A stretch of DNA of 64,000 bases, taken from assembly GCF_038502225.1 (NCBI RefSeq), contig NC_091292.1, forward strand, positions 50,291,236 to 50,355,235. The letters are read 5' to 3'. Shown here piece by piece: positions 1-11,599 of the stretch. The notes beneath the pieces are model-generated. The model saw only the letters and a program-made list of their open reading frames with translations. It did no database searches and was not told where the DNA came from. The stretch's first letter is position 1. Each line of letters begins with the position of its first letter. A program made the translations under genes and the position numbers. This DNA comes from Cherax quadricarinatus (taxonomy: Eukaryota; Arthropoda; Malacostraca; Decapoda; Parastacidae).

Positions 1-3000
1 TCAACTACTCGATAAGGACCAACAAACTTTTGATCAAGCTTTGGCATTGCAGACGTTTTGTTAAAGTTAATCAGCATAACTCTCGAACCTACTTTGATTT
101 TGGATGGCTTTGCTCGAGTGTTTGCGACTCTTGTAAATTCAGCTGTTGATTTATGAAGTGTTTCACGGATTCTTCTAAAAACACTTTGAGCTAAGCTGGT
201 ACGAGTTGCTATGAAATCATCAGGATTGTAATTTGGTTTCGGATTAGAATATAACAACTCATAAGGCAAACGTTTATCTACACCATACAATGCATAATGT
301 GGAGTGTCACCTATAGAAACATTGTAAGCAGAATTTATAGCACACTGCACATCAGGTATAACTTCATCCCAAGTTTCACTGTTGGGATTGATAGTGGCTC
401 TCAAGACATCAAGTACTTTCTTATTGGTTCGTTCCGCTAACCCATTGCTGGCAGGATGATGAGGAACAATGGTGGATTTAGAGATCTTGTACAAGGTGCA
501 CAAATTTTCAAGAATCTCATTACAGAATTCACCTCCATTATCTGTTACTAGGGACTTAGGGGTGGTATGCCTGCAGATAATGCGTTCTTTAAACGCTTTA
601 GCTACTGTCTCGGCAGTCTTATCTGCAATAGGAACTAACTCACAATATCTGGTGAAATGGTCTACCATAACACACAGATGTTTGTTGCCTTGGAGGGAAC
701 ATTGGAAATTAGTTAACAAATCTAGCGCAACTCTTTCCCACGGTTCGCTAGTAGTTGGATATACCTGGATTGGATTAGGGCCATTAGCATTACCTTTATG
801 TTGCATGCAGACACTACATTTCTTAACATACTCAGAAATATCAGTTGCCATACGAGGCCAAAAGTATTTCAATCTGGCTTGTTTTACTGAACGATCCATA
901 CCAGGGTGTGCAACACCTGGTACATCGTGAACTAGCTGTAAGGCTACATTCACTAGTGACTGTGGAATTACTAACTGGTATACTCTTCTGCTAGGAGTAC
1001 CCAACTCGGCTGTTCGATACAGTAATTCTTGGTTCATGACAAAGTCACTGATGGGTGCTGGTGGCTTCACAGTCAGAATAAGATCTTCCTGGAGCAGGAA
1101 TCGAATCGCACCAGACCACATGGGATCTGTTCGTTGAGCATTCTTTACATCTTCAGCACTAAATGGAGGGTCTGCAGTTACTATACTAACATGTCGCGAT
1201 AAGGCATCTGCGACTACATTTGACTTGCCAGGTAAATGCTCAAAGGTGGGATTGAACTCTTGGATAGTCAAGGTCCATCTGGCTAACCTTCCAGTAGGTT
1301 GTTTGTTCTGGAGTAAGGGTATCAGTGGAGCATGGTCTGTCAAGACATGAACAGAGTACTGATAAATAATGTCTCGGAAGTGCTTTAAAGACCATACTAT
1401 TGCTAAAGCTTCTTGCTCAGTTACTGTATAGTTACGTTCAGCCTTTGTAAGGACTCGGCTAGCAAATGCAACTGCGTTGTACTTGCCATCGGTCTTCTGA
1501 GCTAGTACGGCACCTATGCCAATTGAACTAGCATCAGTTGTCAGATAGAAGGGCTTAGAAAAATCTGGAAATTTCAAAATTGGAGAAGATGTTAGCTTTT
1601 CTTTTAGAGTTTGGAATGCTCTTTCTTGACGGAAGGTCCAAACAAAAGGAGCATCTTTCTTAAGCAACTCAGTTAGAGGAGCAGCTATGGAAGAAAAATT
1701 GGCAATGAAGGATCTATAAAAACCTGCTAAGCCCACAAAGGATCTTACGGCATCAGCAGTTTTGGGAGTTGGAAAATTTAGTACTGCAGTTACTTTACTT
1801 TGGTCAGTCGTAACCCCTCTAGGAGTGACTACGTGACCAAGAAACTTAATTTCTGATCTGAAAAATTGACATTTAGACAGTTTGATCTTTAAATTGGCTT
1901 CTTCAAGCTTACCAAGTACTACATCAAGTCTTTTCAAGTGTGTATCCACGTCTTTAGACATGACGATTACGTCATCTAAGTACACCATAAGTGCATTACC
2001 TATGAGACCTCTAAAGATATTAGTCATGAGCCTTGAGAACGTGATAGGGGAAGATCGTAATCCAAATGCCATACGGAGGAAGTGATAATGACCTGTAGGA
2101 GTGGAGAATGCAGTTAGCTCTTGGCTGTCCTCGTGAAGAGGGACTTGCCAAAACCCTTGTAACAAATCTAGGGTTGAAAAGACTTTGTTATCTCCGATAT
2201 TACGTAAAAGATCACCCAGTACAGTGAGTGGAAAACGATCTGGAATGGTTTTCGCGTTTAACTTCCTAAAGTCAATTACTGGGCGCCAAGTACCATCCTT
2301 CTTAGGTACTAGTATCAAGGGTGCATTCCAAGGGGAATTGCTAGGTGCAATAACTTCATCATCAAGCATTTGATTGATCAATTCTTCTGCGACAGCAACT
2401 TGTGAATGAGGCATTCTGTACGCAGGTATGTAGATAGGTCTAGTACCAGGTTCAAGTGGAATACGATGGGACAATAAGTTCGTTATACCCATCTTCTCAC
2501 CTGGTAAAGCAATGGCTTTACGACGTTTGTTCAACAGAGTCAACAAACGCTTGACTTCATCTGGGAAGTCAGTGGGAGCTAAGTCTTTCTCCTCAACTGG
2601 TGGAACAGATTGATCCAGTGAAGTGGATGAGGTCTCCCCGGCAGAAATAGCACCGACCCACTGGTCAGGTGACAACTCATCCTCTACCTGAACAGGGTAA
2701 GGATAGTGAACAAGGTCAACAAGATTGGTATTTGCTCTGAGGCGAACACTGTGACCAGAAGTGTTGGCCAGGAAGAAATGGATCTTACTATATCTTACAA
2801 CATGTAAGGATGGTTCAACAAATAGACCTTTTACTTTGCAGGAATCACTGTCAACTAGGACGTTATCACCATCTGGAACACTAGGAACAACTACAGACAC
2901 TCTAGTGAGAGCACTAGCCGCAACAGAGACGTCTTTCTGCAGACGGCATGTGACATCAACAAGAGATGGCATTACTAGTTTCAAGTAATCGTTTTCTGAC

Positions 3001-3839
3001 AAGGCATCCCCTGTGGAGAAACTACTACTCGAACTAGCAGTCATTGCAGGGATAGGTTGTGCACTCAAGGCAATCTGAGTGTCCTCGGACACTTGAGGCA
3101 TCGGACTATCCTGCAAGTCTGAAGGTATAGGTGGAACACGGATGGGAGTGACAGAATTACCAGTGCCTGACCGCTTGGGTACGCTACTGGAGAATGCATT
3201 AGCTTGTAAGGACTTAATCCGTACATCATACTCTGCAGCAGTATAACAGATTTCTGATCCAAGCTGGTAACCCCAGAATGGAACGATCAAGTCGTCAATT
3301 TGTGCATGCCATCGATAAGGGTCGAGCACAATGCGTAAGTCTCGCATGGAAGCAAATCCCAGTAGAAGGTCACCAGGGAAAGTAATCTGGTCGACAACAA
3401 GGAAGGAAGCAGTGAAGTCTCTACCTTGGATAGAAAAGGTTAGGGAAGTCCGACCTCGGACACGCAGGTGAGAACCAGCTACTCCACTAAGGGAGGACAC
3501 ATGAGTCGGTTCTACGAGAAGGACATGTCGTAACTGCTTATCCTTAAACAAACTAGACCTAATAATATTGACTTGCGCACCAGAGTCCATGAACAAATGA
3601 ACGGGCGCATTATAAACAGATGCTTGCACTATAGGGCCTATGGTTGCATTGGAAGTTATGTGCAAACAGAAAGGTGGATTGTCATCAGAAAAGACTTGTT
3701 CTACTTCATCCCCAAAATCATCTATGTCAGAGACATGTGAAGCAACATCATCAGCAGGATTGTCATTCTCGAGACTGCTTAAGGCTTCAAAGGAATTGTG
3801 AACGGGGATGGTGTACTCATTATCACCTACTGTCACCAT
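1..3839 (-). CDS. pol: Gypsy pol polyprotein (PR-RT-RNaseH-IN), C-terminus outside window
   Basis: The frame beginning at the ATG at 3839 appears open to the window edge (about 1,279 codons); the domain motifs below all fall in the same frame. Domains in order: aspartic protease with LFMDSGAQ (catalytic Asp at 3585-3587); reverse transcriptase with an LDLLQGFWQVP segment and the YLDD active site (1971-1982); RNase H with TTDASSIGIGA and DALSRH; integrase with an H2C2 zinc domain (KCSVCMQH) and a DDE core including VTDNGGEF (second catalytic Asp at 540-542) and NGLAERTNK. It copies element RNA into DNA and integrates it. It overlaps the gag stop (3833-3835) by a few bases and lies in the -1 frame relative to gag, so expression probably needs a ribosomal frameshift; I saw no textbook slippery heptamer, only a GGGGGAA run (near 3868-3875). 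The integrase C-terminus is cut off. Confidence 0.92.
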   Translation of the reverse strand, partial: MVTVGDNEYTIPVHNSFEALSSLENDNPADDVASHVSDIDDFGDEVEQVFSDDNPPFCLHITSNATIGPIVQASVYNAPVHLFMDSGAQVNIIRSSLFKDKQLRHVLLVEPTHVSSLSGVAGSHLRVRGRTSLTFSIQGRDFTASFLVVDQITFPGDLLLGFASMRDLRIVLDPYRWHAQIDDLIVPFWGYQLGSEICYTAAEYDVRIKSLQANAFSSSVPKRSGTGNSVTPIRVPPIPSDLQDSPMPQVSEDTQIALSAQPIPAMTASSSSSFSTGDALSENDYLKLVMPSLVDVTCRLQKDVSVAASALTRVSVVVPSVPDGDNVLVDSDSCKVKGLFVEPSLHVVRYSKIHFFLANTSGHSVRLRANTNLVDLVHYPYPVQVEDELSPDQWVGAISAGETSSTSLDQSVPPVEEKDLAPTDFPDEVKRLLTLLNKRRKAIALPGEKMGITNLLSHRIPLEPGTRPIYIPAYRMPHSQVAVAEELINQMLDDEVIAPSNSPWNAPLILVPKKDGTWRPVIDFRKLNAKTIPDRFPLTVLGDLLRNIGDNKVFSTLDLLQGFWQVPLHEDSQELTAFSTPTGHYHFLRMAFGLRSSPITFSRLMTNIFRGLIGNALMVYLDDVIVMSKDVDTHLKRLDVVLGKLEEANLKIKLSKCQFFRSEIKFLGHVVTPRGVTTDQSKVTAVLNFPTPKTADAVRSFVGLAGFYRSFIANFSSIAAPLTELLKKDAPFVWTFRQERAFQTLKEKLTSSPILKFPDFSKPFYLTTDASSIGIGAVLAQKTDGKYNAVAFASRVLTKAERNYTVTEQEALAIVWSLKHFRDIIYQYSVHVLTDHAPLIPLLQNKQPTGRLARWTLTIQEFNPTFEHLPGKSNVVADALSRHVSIVTADPPFSAEDVKNAQRTDPMWSGAIRFLLQEDLILTVKPPAPISDFVMNQELLYRTAELGTPSRRVYQLVIPQSLVNVALQLVHDVPGVAHPGMDRSVKQARLKYFWPRMATDISEYVKKCSVCMQHKGNANGPNPIQVYPTTSEPWERVALDLLTNFQCSLQGNKHLCVMVDHFTRYCELVPIADKTAETVAKAFKERIICRHTTPKSLVTDNGGEFCNEILENLCTLYKISKSTIVPHHPASNGLAERTNKKVLDVLRATINPNSETWDEVIPDVQCAINSAYNVSIGDTPHYALYGVDKRLPYELLYSNPKPNYNPDDFIATRTSLAQSVFRRIRETLHKSTAEFTRVANTRAKPSKIKVGSRVMLINFNKTSAMPKLDQKFVGPYRVV

Positions 3840-5065
3840 GGGACGGTTTGACTGGGGTGCTCGAATTCCCCCGAATTGGAAGAACGAGCCTGGTTCTGGT
3901 TAGTTTGAGAATTGGAAGAATGAGCCTGGTTCTGGTTATTTTGAGAACCATGATATCTGTTTCCTCTACGGGTTCTGCGGTTGGAACGGCCACGGAAGGA
4001 CCTAGAGTACTGAAGGTTATAGAGAGCATTGCACTCAGATGTGTCATGTCCATGTATTCTATGATAAGTACAGTAGGGAAGATCTGGGTACTCATCATCA
4101 GTACGACGTCTCTTAGGGTAACTATCAGGACAATTAATTGCAATATGGCCACGGAAACCACAGTTGTAACAATTCCGCCGACTATGGTTACTGAATGTAC
4201 TACGAATACTATGTGGTGTATAACGACTCTGTACACTGGTTCTTGGTGATCTCTGAGATGGTTGACGACCATGATTTGTCTCTGTGGGGCAAACAAGAGG
4301 TGGTGCAGACTGAGGCATAGGTGTGAAATTACTTTTAATACATGGGAAAGTACCCTGGGGGCACAAGGAACGTACATGATTTAAGGCTGTAAGTGGTTCC
4401 ATCGTCACAGTTGGAGGATGAGCCTCATAAGCACACACGGAAGCAGGTGGCATTAGTTCTTTAATTGCTCCAAAAGCTGCCAATTTAGCAAACGATGCTG
4501 TGGATGGTTTATCCTCGTCAGGGACAAAAGATGATGATTGGACAGCATTGATAAATGATGATAAAAGTTTGTCTAATCTAACAGCAAATGCACTCAACGA
4601 TTCATTACTCATGGGTGTAGCATTCACTAGTTCCCTAAGAACGACATATGGATCAGCTGTTTTTACTGGGACAAGGAAAGAACGAATCAGTTCCTCATAT
4701 TGTGACCACTTAGTAAGATTCCTGAAGTCTCGCATATCAAGGAGATCAACAACGTGAACAGCAGCAGGGGATCGATAAAGAGCTTCTTTAGCAAGTCTGA
4801 TAAGACTTTCCTCTGAAGGAGGACCTTCAACTAGAGCACTAGCACGAGAACGAATGGCCGCAAACCATGCTTCAAGACTATGTACATGGCCATTGAATAA
4901 AGGTAACACATCAAGGGAATCACGAGTATAACTATAGTATCTCAGTGTCTGGGTCGGTCTGTCAGTCGCTAAGGAACTGTGAGGACTGATGACAGGGGCA
5001 ACAGTAGCCTGAGAGGTCTGAGTATCGACATTCACTAAAGTATCACTTGACGGTATGTGAGACAT
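3833..5065 (-). CDS. gag: Gypsy gag with CCHC zinc knuckle
   Basis: About 410 residues from the chosen start MSHIPSSDT; the frame stays open to an ATG at 5155, but the extra 30 residues are hydrophobic and AT-rich and look like leader. The protein forms the particle that packages element RNA. A capsid-like helical region fills residues 60-230, followed by a basic stretch and one zinc knuckle CYNCGFRGHIAINC, then a second Cys/His segment (YCTYHRIHGHDTSEC) and an Arg/Ser/Asn/Gln-rich nucleocapsid tail. The tail holds an imperfect repeat of the NQNQAxSSNS motif. The stop overlaps the pol frame, which is -1 relative to gag. Confidence 0.9.
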   Translation of the reverse strand: MSHIPSSDTLVNVDTQTSQATVAPVISPHSSLATDRPTQTLRYYSYTRDSLDVLPLFNGHVHSLEAWFAAIRSRASALVEGPPSEESLIRLAKEALYRSPAAVHVVDLLDMRDFRNLTKWSQYEELIRSFLVPVKTADPYVVLRELVNATPMSNESLSAFAVRLDKLLSSFINAVQSSSFVPDEDKPSTASFAKLAAFGAIKELMPPASVCAYEAHPPTVTMEPLTALNHVRSLCPQGTFPCIKSNFTPMPQSAPPLVCPTETNHGRQPSQRSPRTSVQSRYTPHSIRSTFSNHSRRNCYNCGFRGHIAINCPDSYPKRRRTDDEYPDLPYCTYHRIHGHDTSECNALYNLQYSRSFRGRSNRRTRRGNRYHGSQNNQNQAHSSNSQTNQNQARSSNSGEFEHPSQTVPW

Positions 5066-7132
5066 AATGGCAAAGTAGCACGAGAATAAATAAGGCAAAA
5101 ATAATGAACAATAAAAATGATATAAAATGCTAGAATTGAAATAAAAGATATACAACTAATTCTGCAGAAGTAATAAAAAAAATGTCTAAGATACACTGCA
5201 AGAGGAAGGACAACTCAATGTGAAGGACTATTGGTCAAGAAAAAATTTACATTGAAATATACAAGTAAAAATATTACTGGAGACTGAATTAAATGCAAAA
5301 TGAGCTGTCTTTACTCTTGCTAATAAAGAAATTAATTAATTAAATTTTAAATCAATGTAAAAGTATAAAATAAAATTACTAAATTATTAACTGGGAAATT
5401 TAAGTATTTTCTAAGAATGCATAAACGAGATTAAAATATAATTCATAAAAATATGAATAAAAGAAAATAATTCACTGCAGAACAAGTGCAACAAAATAAT
5501 TCACTGCAGAACAAGTGCAACAAAATAAGGTGTAGAAATAATCACTGCAGTAGTAAGGTTTCACTGGGAAAACTCGGGTTAAATAATGAAATAAAATTAA
5601 AAGATGAAGAAAAAAAAATGATTGAACACTTTACCTCTTAATTGTAAATTAGACAAAACAATTTACTCAAGCAGAGTAAAGAAAACACTTTACGTTAAAA
5701 TAGTAATTGAAATTGCATCAAGAGTGAATTTGTTCAAAGAAATATAAAAATATGAATAAAATAAAACAAAGGAACAAAACGGGTAATGTCACACTTACAG
5801 TGGCAGGGCACACAACATTATTAGTATATTCTTACAACAAAATCTTGCTGTGACTGATACGACAAAAATCTGCTGGCAAAAATAATGGTACACAGTCTGC
5901 GAAAAAATTAGAGGAATGAGACACTGCTGGCATACGAAAAAAAGACACACATAGAAATAAATGGATAATTTGGTATACTGGGGTGAATATCACTGCATGA
6001 AATACAATGACAATTACTGGAGAATACAACACTGAAAGAATACAATAAAAAAAAATGAATCACTTCACACAGAGTGACTGACTGGTACACTACACAATAA
6101 TACTTACTAGAGACAGGAGTAGCATAAAAAAAAAACACAGAATAAAAAAAATATAAGATGAGTGAAAACACTGAAAAATATTGTAAACGAGTCAAAGAAA
6201 TACTGAGTCTACACTGAAAACACAAGGCTTAGAGTACACAAGAAATTTACTATAAATGTCTCACACACGCAAATGTCTTTAAATGCAAGAAAAATGTCTC
6301 TAAATTATCACTGAAGTCTGTAGTAGTCGGGTGATTACTGGTGATGAGGGTAGGTTGTAGGTTGTCCTGCGCGGTGATGACTGACGCCTCCTACACTCAC
6401 TGTTGTCGGAAGAAATGCGCTCTCTCGGTGAACTCCCATAATTGGGTTTTATCGTTGGCGCTCACCTACAATCTCTTGACCAATTATGTGAGCCAAAACA
6501 GTAGTAGGACCCGGTACAAGGGTACAAACAACCACAGGTAGATGAGGTGGGTGGCTGGTGGTGGTTGTGAAGGGAGAGTGTGGTGGGTGCTCGCTGGCGT
6601 GCAACGCCCGCCACTCTACCCACGAAGGTGGCTTGATAAGCCACTCTATGCCACAGGAATGGTGAAAACCACTCTTAGCATCCAACAGGGAGCACAAAGC
6701 GATATAGACAATACTTCAGAGGAACTTGGCTTACTTCTTACTGCGTGGCTTACTTCTCTCTCTCAGCTGGGTTAGAAGCTGGGTTGGCTGACTTGCTTAC
6801 CCCACGAGAATGGCTGACTGGAAGACGTGTAACGATGCACAAAGCACGGAGGAGCAGTTGGATGACAGGAGACAGGCTGGATGATAGGCTGACTGGCGTT
6901 CACTTCCACAGTCTGGCTTACTGACTGGCGTAATTGCAAAATCCGGGTCAACCCCTCGGAGATTGAAGCAATTAGCACACGAACTAAGCCAGGAAGCTTG
7001 AAACGGCTACAACAGGCTTGCAGGCTGGAGGTGGTGAGAGAGGGTAAGCGGCTGGCTGGAGGTTCACCTTTGACCCTGCCGGCTACTCACAAACAGTCTT
7101 GTAACGTCTTGAATTACCCGTAAAAACTAAAT
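5066..7132 (-). other. Long AT-rich leader between LTR and gag
   Basis: About 2 kb lies between the primer-binding site and gag, unusually long for a gypsy leader. 5066-6300 is strongly A/T-rich with short A runs; 6340-7132 is more balanced. No convincing coding sequence is present. A 29-bp perfect tandem duplication sits at 5464-5492 and 5493-5521. Part of the leader next to the primer site (about 7040-7132) is shared with the deleted relative at 45845-45960. Confidence 0.6.
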
Positions 7133-7156
7133 CCACGCTCCACACCGCTGTCACCA
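7133..7156 (-). other. Primer-binding site, tRNA-Leu-like
   Basis: Two bases after the LTR end the minus strand reads TGGTGACAGCGGTGTGG. TGG is the complement of a tRNA CCA tail, and the rest resembles the complement of an arthropod tRNA-Leu 3' end. The same site stands beside the LTR relative at 45963. The tRNA identity is from memory, not a search. Confidence 0.6.
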
Positions 7157-7158
7157 TT

Positions 7159-7434
7159 TATCATGTGGGAGTTCGACGTGGATTGGGTAAAGAAATACTC
7201 ACGTAGGCTGGTAGTACGTATAATTACAGATAATGTGGAGTGCGCCCTTACAGCCGTACCTATCTCTCTGCTCTCTTAACACTGACTGACTGGCCGCCCA
7301 CAGTACCCATATGTGAGGGGGTCTTTGAATAATGCCAGGTCAGCGCAATATGAGTTCAGATAGTGACTCAGGCAGAGACGGTTGGTCGTGAGTCAACTGG
7401 CACAGTGGTTACTGGTAACTGGTTACTACTACTG

Positions 7435-7436
<2 letters not shown>
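7159..7436 (-). repeat. 5' LTR of the gypsy element
   Basis: The roughly 278-bp segment is homologous over its whole length to 45963-46252, including a CTCACGTAGGCTGGTAGTAC block and a GTTACTGGTAACTGGTTACT block. In both copies the internal edge is followed by the primer-binding site and the outer edge stops at ACTACTGAG. The internal end is TATCATG here against the more canonical TGTCAAG in the other copy. The outer terminus is not a canonical TG/CA. Confidence 0.7.
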
Positions 7437-8902
<1,466 letters not shown>

Positions 8903-9639
8903 CTTATGGTTGTCATCACATAGTAACTATGAATTATTATTATTGTTGCTTTTACTGTTGCTGCTATTCCTGCTCCACCTACTAATATTCCTACTCTTAC
9001 TACTACCACCACTCTTAAAAACACAGGTGTGGTCTAGAGGCCTGCACACCTGGTTGTAGCATGATAACCAAGGTAGAAACGAGGAACGAGCAAAAGGAAG
9101 CAGAGAGTAAATACTTATACTTCCTCCACCAAACAGCAAGCGATAATAAGCGCATTATATACACAGGTTATGTACAATAAGGCAAACTGCAAGAGACACG
9201 GTGAGAACCATATTGAGCCAGACTTGGAGGCAAGTCTTGCAATGCTGATTGACGAGTCTCCCACATCCCTTCACAACTTTGGCAGGCTTGCTTGCCATTG
9301 GCTGAGTGAACGAAGGTGCTAGCATAATGAGGGGGCTCATATTCATTATACACTTATCACCTGGTTCGCTGGTCAGTAGAGCATGAGTGTTTGACATATG
9401 CCAAATAAATTATACTCATAGCATGCCAAACCCCCACCCCAAGGCATACCTCAATGGGTAGTGTGCCACCATGGCACGAATTACTAATGGGACCACCTTT
9501 CCTCTTAACTATCCAACTCATTAGATAGTGTTCAACCCAAAGAAACTTTCAAGTCAGACACGACCTTAGAATAAGACAGCAGACAGTAGGGCTAGCATAG
9601 GTTCAAGGCACTTGTGACCGAGAGCAAAGTGTTCCCTCA

Positions 9640-9641
<2 letters not shown>
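8903..9641. other. Stretch without a gene
   Basis: Mostly unique sequence with a short tail of TTATTATTG and CCACTACTA triplets at the array edge (8903-9020). A TATATAA-like box faces the minus strand near 9155. No ORF with family signature was seen. Confidence 0.5.

Positions 9642-9691
<50 letters not shown>
9642..9691. repeat. Poly(A) tract, 50 bp
   Basis: An uninterrupted run of 50 A residues abutting the 3' boundary of the integrase-first LTR element. It could be the tail of a retroposed sequence on the plus strand (8903-9641), but no body family was recognised. Confidence 0.9.
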
Positions 9692-9693
<2 letters not shown>

Positions 9694-9764
9694 TTTGGTC
9701 AGATTTGGTAAAATTTTATTTTATGGCCATAAGTCAAATAAAAGAGCTAGCTATCCATTTTCCC

Positions 9765-11300
9765 CTAAACAAGCAAATAAATTAAGAAGGTGTCGGCTAG
9801 CACATTATCTTTGCCGGCAATGTGACATGTGGAAAGGTTGTACAGTTGTAACACTAATGCCCGACACAGGAAATGAGTGTTGTTCTTCATGGAGCTGAGG
9901 AAGGTCAGAGGATTGTAGTCACTGAAGACGGTGACTACATGTGATGTGCTGAACAAGAACATGTCGAAATGCTCCAGTGCAAGTACCAGGCCCAGAGTTT
10001 CCTTTTTTATGGAGTACACTCGCTGTTTGGCCTGGTATTTATAAGAACAAAATGGCACAAGCTGCAGACATTCCTCACCAGATGCTTGGAGTAACACTGC
10101 CCCTACTCCAAATTTACAAGCATCAAACTATATGATACAAGGTTTTGAAAAACCTGGAAAAAAGTGTAGAAGTAGCGTTTAACACAGTTAAAAGCCTCTT
10201 GACAACTAGAGGTTGTGCAAAAATTAGTCTTACGACTGGTGAGAGAGATTAGGGGGGCTACCACAGTTGCAAAATTTTGACAGAATTTACAAGAAAATCT
10301 TAGGATTCCTAAGAATCTTTGCAGAGATTTCTTATCTTGAGGAATGGGATAATTTTGAATGGCCAAAACTTTGGCAAATTTAGGTGCCACTTTGCCACTA
10401 CCCACTTCATGACCCCAAAAAATTATAGTATATTGGACAGAAAATGACTTAGATTTACAGTTAGTTGAACTGTCTTGAACCTCTCAAAGAGGTATTCAAG
10501 ACAGGACAAATGTTGCCTCCAGGTAGCAGAAACTACATCTATATCATCCAGATAAGCTACTGTGCCTTCAAGTCCTTCAATAACCTAATGGATCAGTTTT
10601 TGAAATTAGACAGGAGAGTTCTGCATTCCAAATGGGGGTCACAGTATATTGATTAAGTAAGTAAGTAAGTAAGTAAGTTTATTCAGGTATACACAAATAC
10701 AGTTACATAGAATTATCATACATAGCAGCATATGTGTAGAGAACCTAGGATAACCCAAAAAAGTCAGACAGAGTGACTTATTTCCATTGGGGTCCTTTTA
10801 CCTTATTATTATAGTATAAAGGTTATAATATTTTCTTATTATTCTACAATGAAGATAACATCTTATTATCATACTAAAAAGACTATCTGCTACACCAAGG
10901 TCATTAAGACTATCTACGAGGGTCATTACAAGGAATAAGGTAAAATTTACACGTATGTTAGCTAAAAAATAGAAAATCATTCCTGGAATTACAAAGGCAG
11001 AAATCTCTCTCACTTTATCCGTTAAAGCTACCTGGAATTATCCTAGTTTAGAAACGAAAGGGGCTCACTCACAAAATCCACTATATCGTCTATATGTGGA
11101 AGAGGGTAAGCATCTGATACTGTGACCTCATTCACCTTGTGGTAGTTGGTGCACAGCCAGAATCCTCCATCAGGCTTTTTAACAAGGATGCACGACAAAG
11201 CCCACTGGCTGGACAATTCCTCCAACAGTCCATGTTCTAGCAGAAATACTATTTCAGGATTAGTTCTTTATGGAGAGAGTTTAATAGGTTTAGCAGCTCC
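9765..11300 (-). pseudogene. Reverse transcriptase and RNase H remnant of copy 1
   Basis: RT fingers: LVKKPDGGFWLCTNYHKVNE and DAYPLPHIDDIVD (11225-11043). The palm is split by a SINE-like insertion (10657-11040); the active site AYLDDID follows at 10537-10557 (YLDD at 10543-10554). The connection domain NYPIPQDKKSLQRFLG is at 10405-10103 and RNase H (YSIKKETLGLVLALEHFD, FSDYNPLTFL, HIAGKDNVLAD) at 10097-9765. Several frames and stops; dead. Confidence 0.8.
10657..11040. repeat. SINE-like repeat inserted in RT, starting with (AAGT)n
   Basis: Begins with TAAGTAAGTAAG units, then a TTTATTCAGGTATACACAAA head shared with 33250-33385, and a GGATAACCCAAAAAAGTCAG plus TTATTTCCATTGGGGTCC domain shared with the tRNA-SINE at 22740. 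The rest (10800-11040) is AT-rich and unplaced. It interrupts the LTR-element RT. Confidence 0.65.
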
Positions 11301-11599
11301 TACATCCACATCATGATAACCCAGACTGTACATTTTCAGAACATCCGAAAATTTGTCGGGATGCGTTTGCATAAAAGCATTGAATGTTAATACTTGGTCT
11401 TCTGCAAGTTCCGACATTATAGGGCGAGGATCCTGGAGGATGACTGAGCTAGGAAGCCTTATTTAAGCCTCCAGGATAGTGTAGAGGAAATTAGGGTCAT
11501 CCACAGGTTCACAGAGGACAAAATCATAACTGGAACCTTAGGTAACTGATTAATGTCTTAGACCTTACCGATGTTGGGTTTATCAAGAGGTGCTGCCAC

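Larger units (their letters stand above)
1..7436 (-). mobile_element. Ty3/gypsy LTR retrotransposon, 3' end outside window
   Basis: Read on the minus strand, the order is 5' LTR (7436-7159), primer-binding site (7156-7133), a long AT-rich leader, gag (5065-3833) and pol (3839 to beyond 1) with PR-RT-RNaseH-integrase order. This is the standard Ty3/gypsy layout and no env is visible. The 3' LTR lies left of the window. Gag and the visible pol are open, so this is the least decayed element here and probably the youngest. Confidence 0.88.

Noticed and set aside
3644..4377. Plus-strand 201-residue and minus-strand 184-residue ORFs over gag
   Set aside because: Shadows of gag in other frames; no zinc knuckle or conservation of their own.
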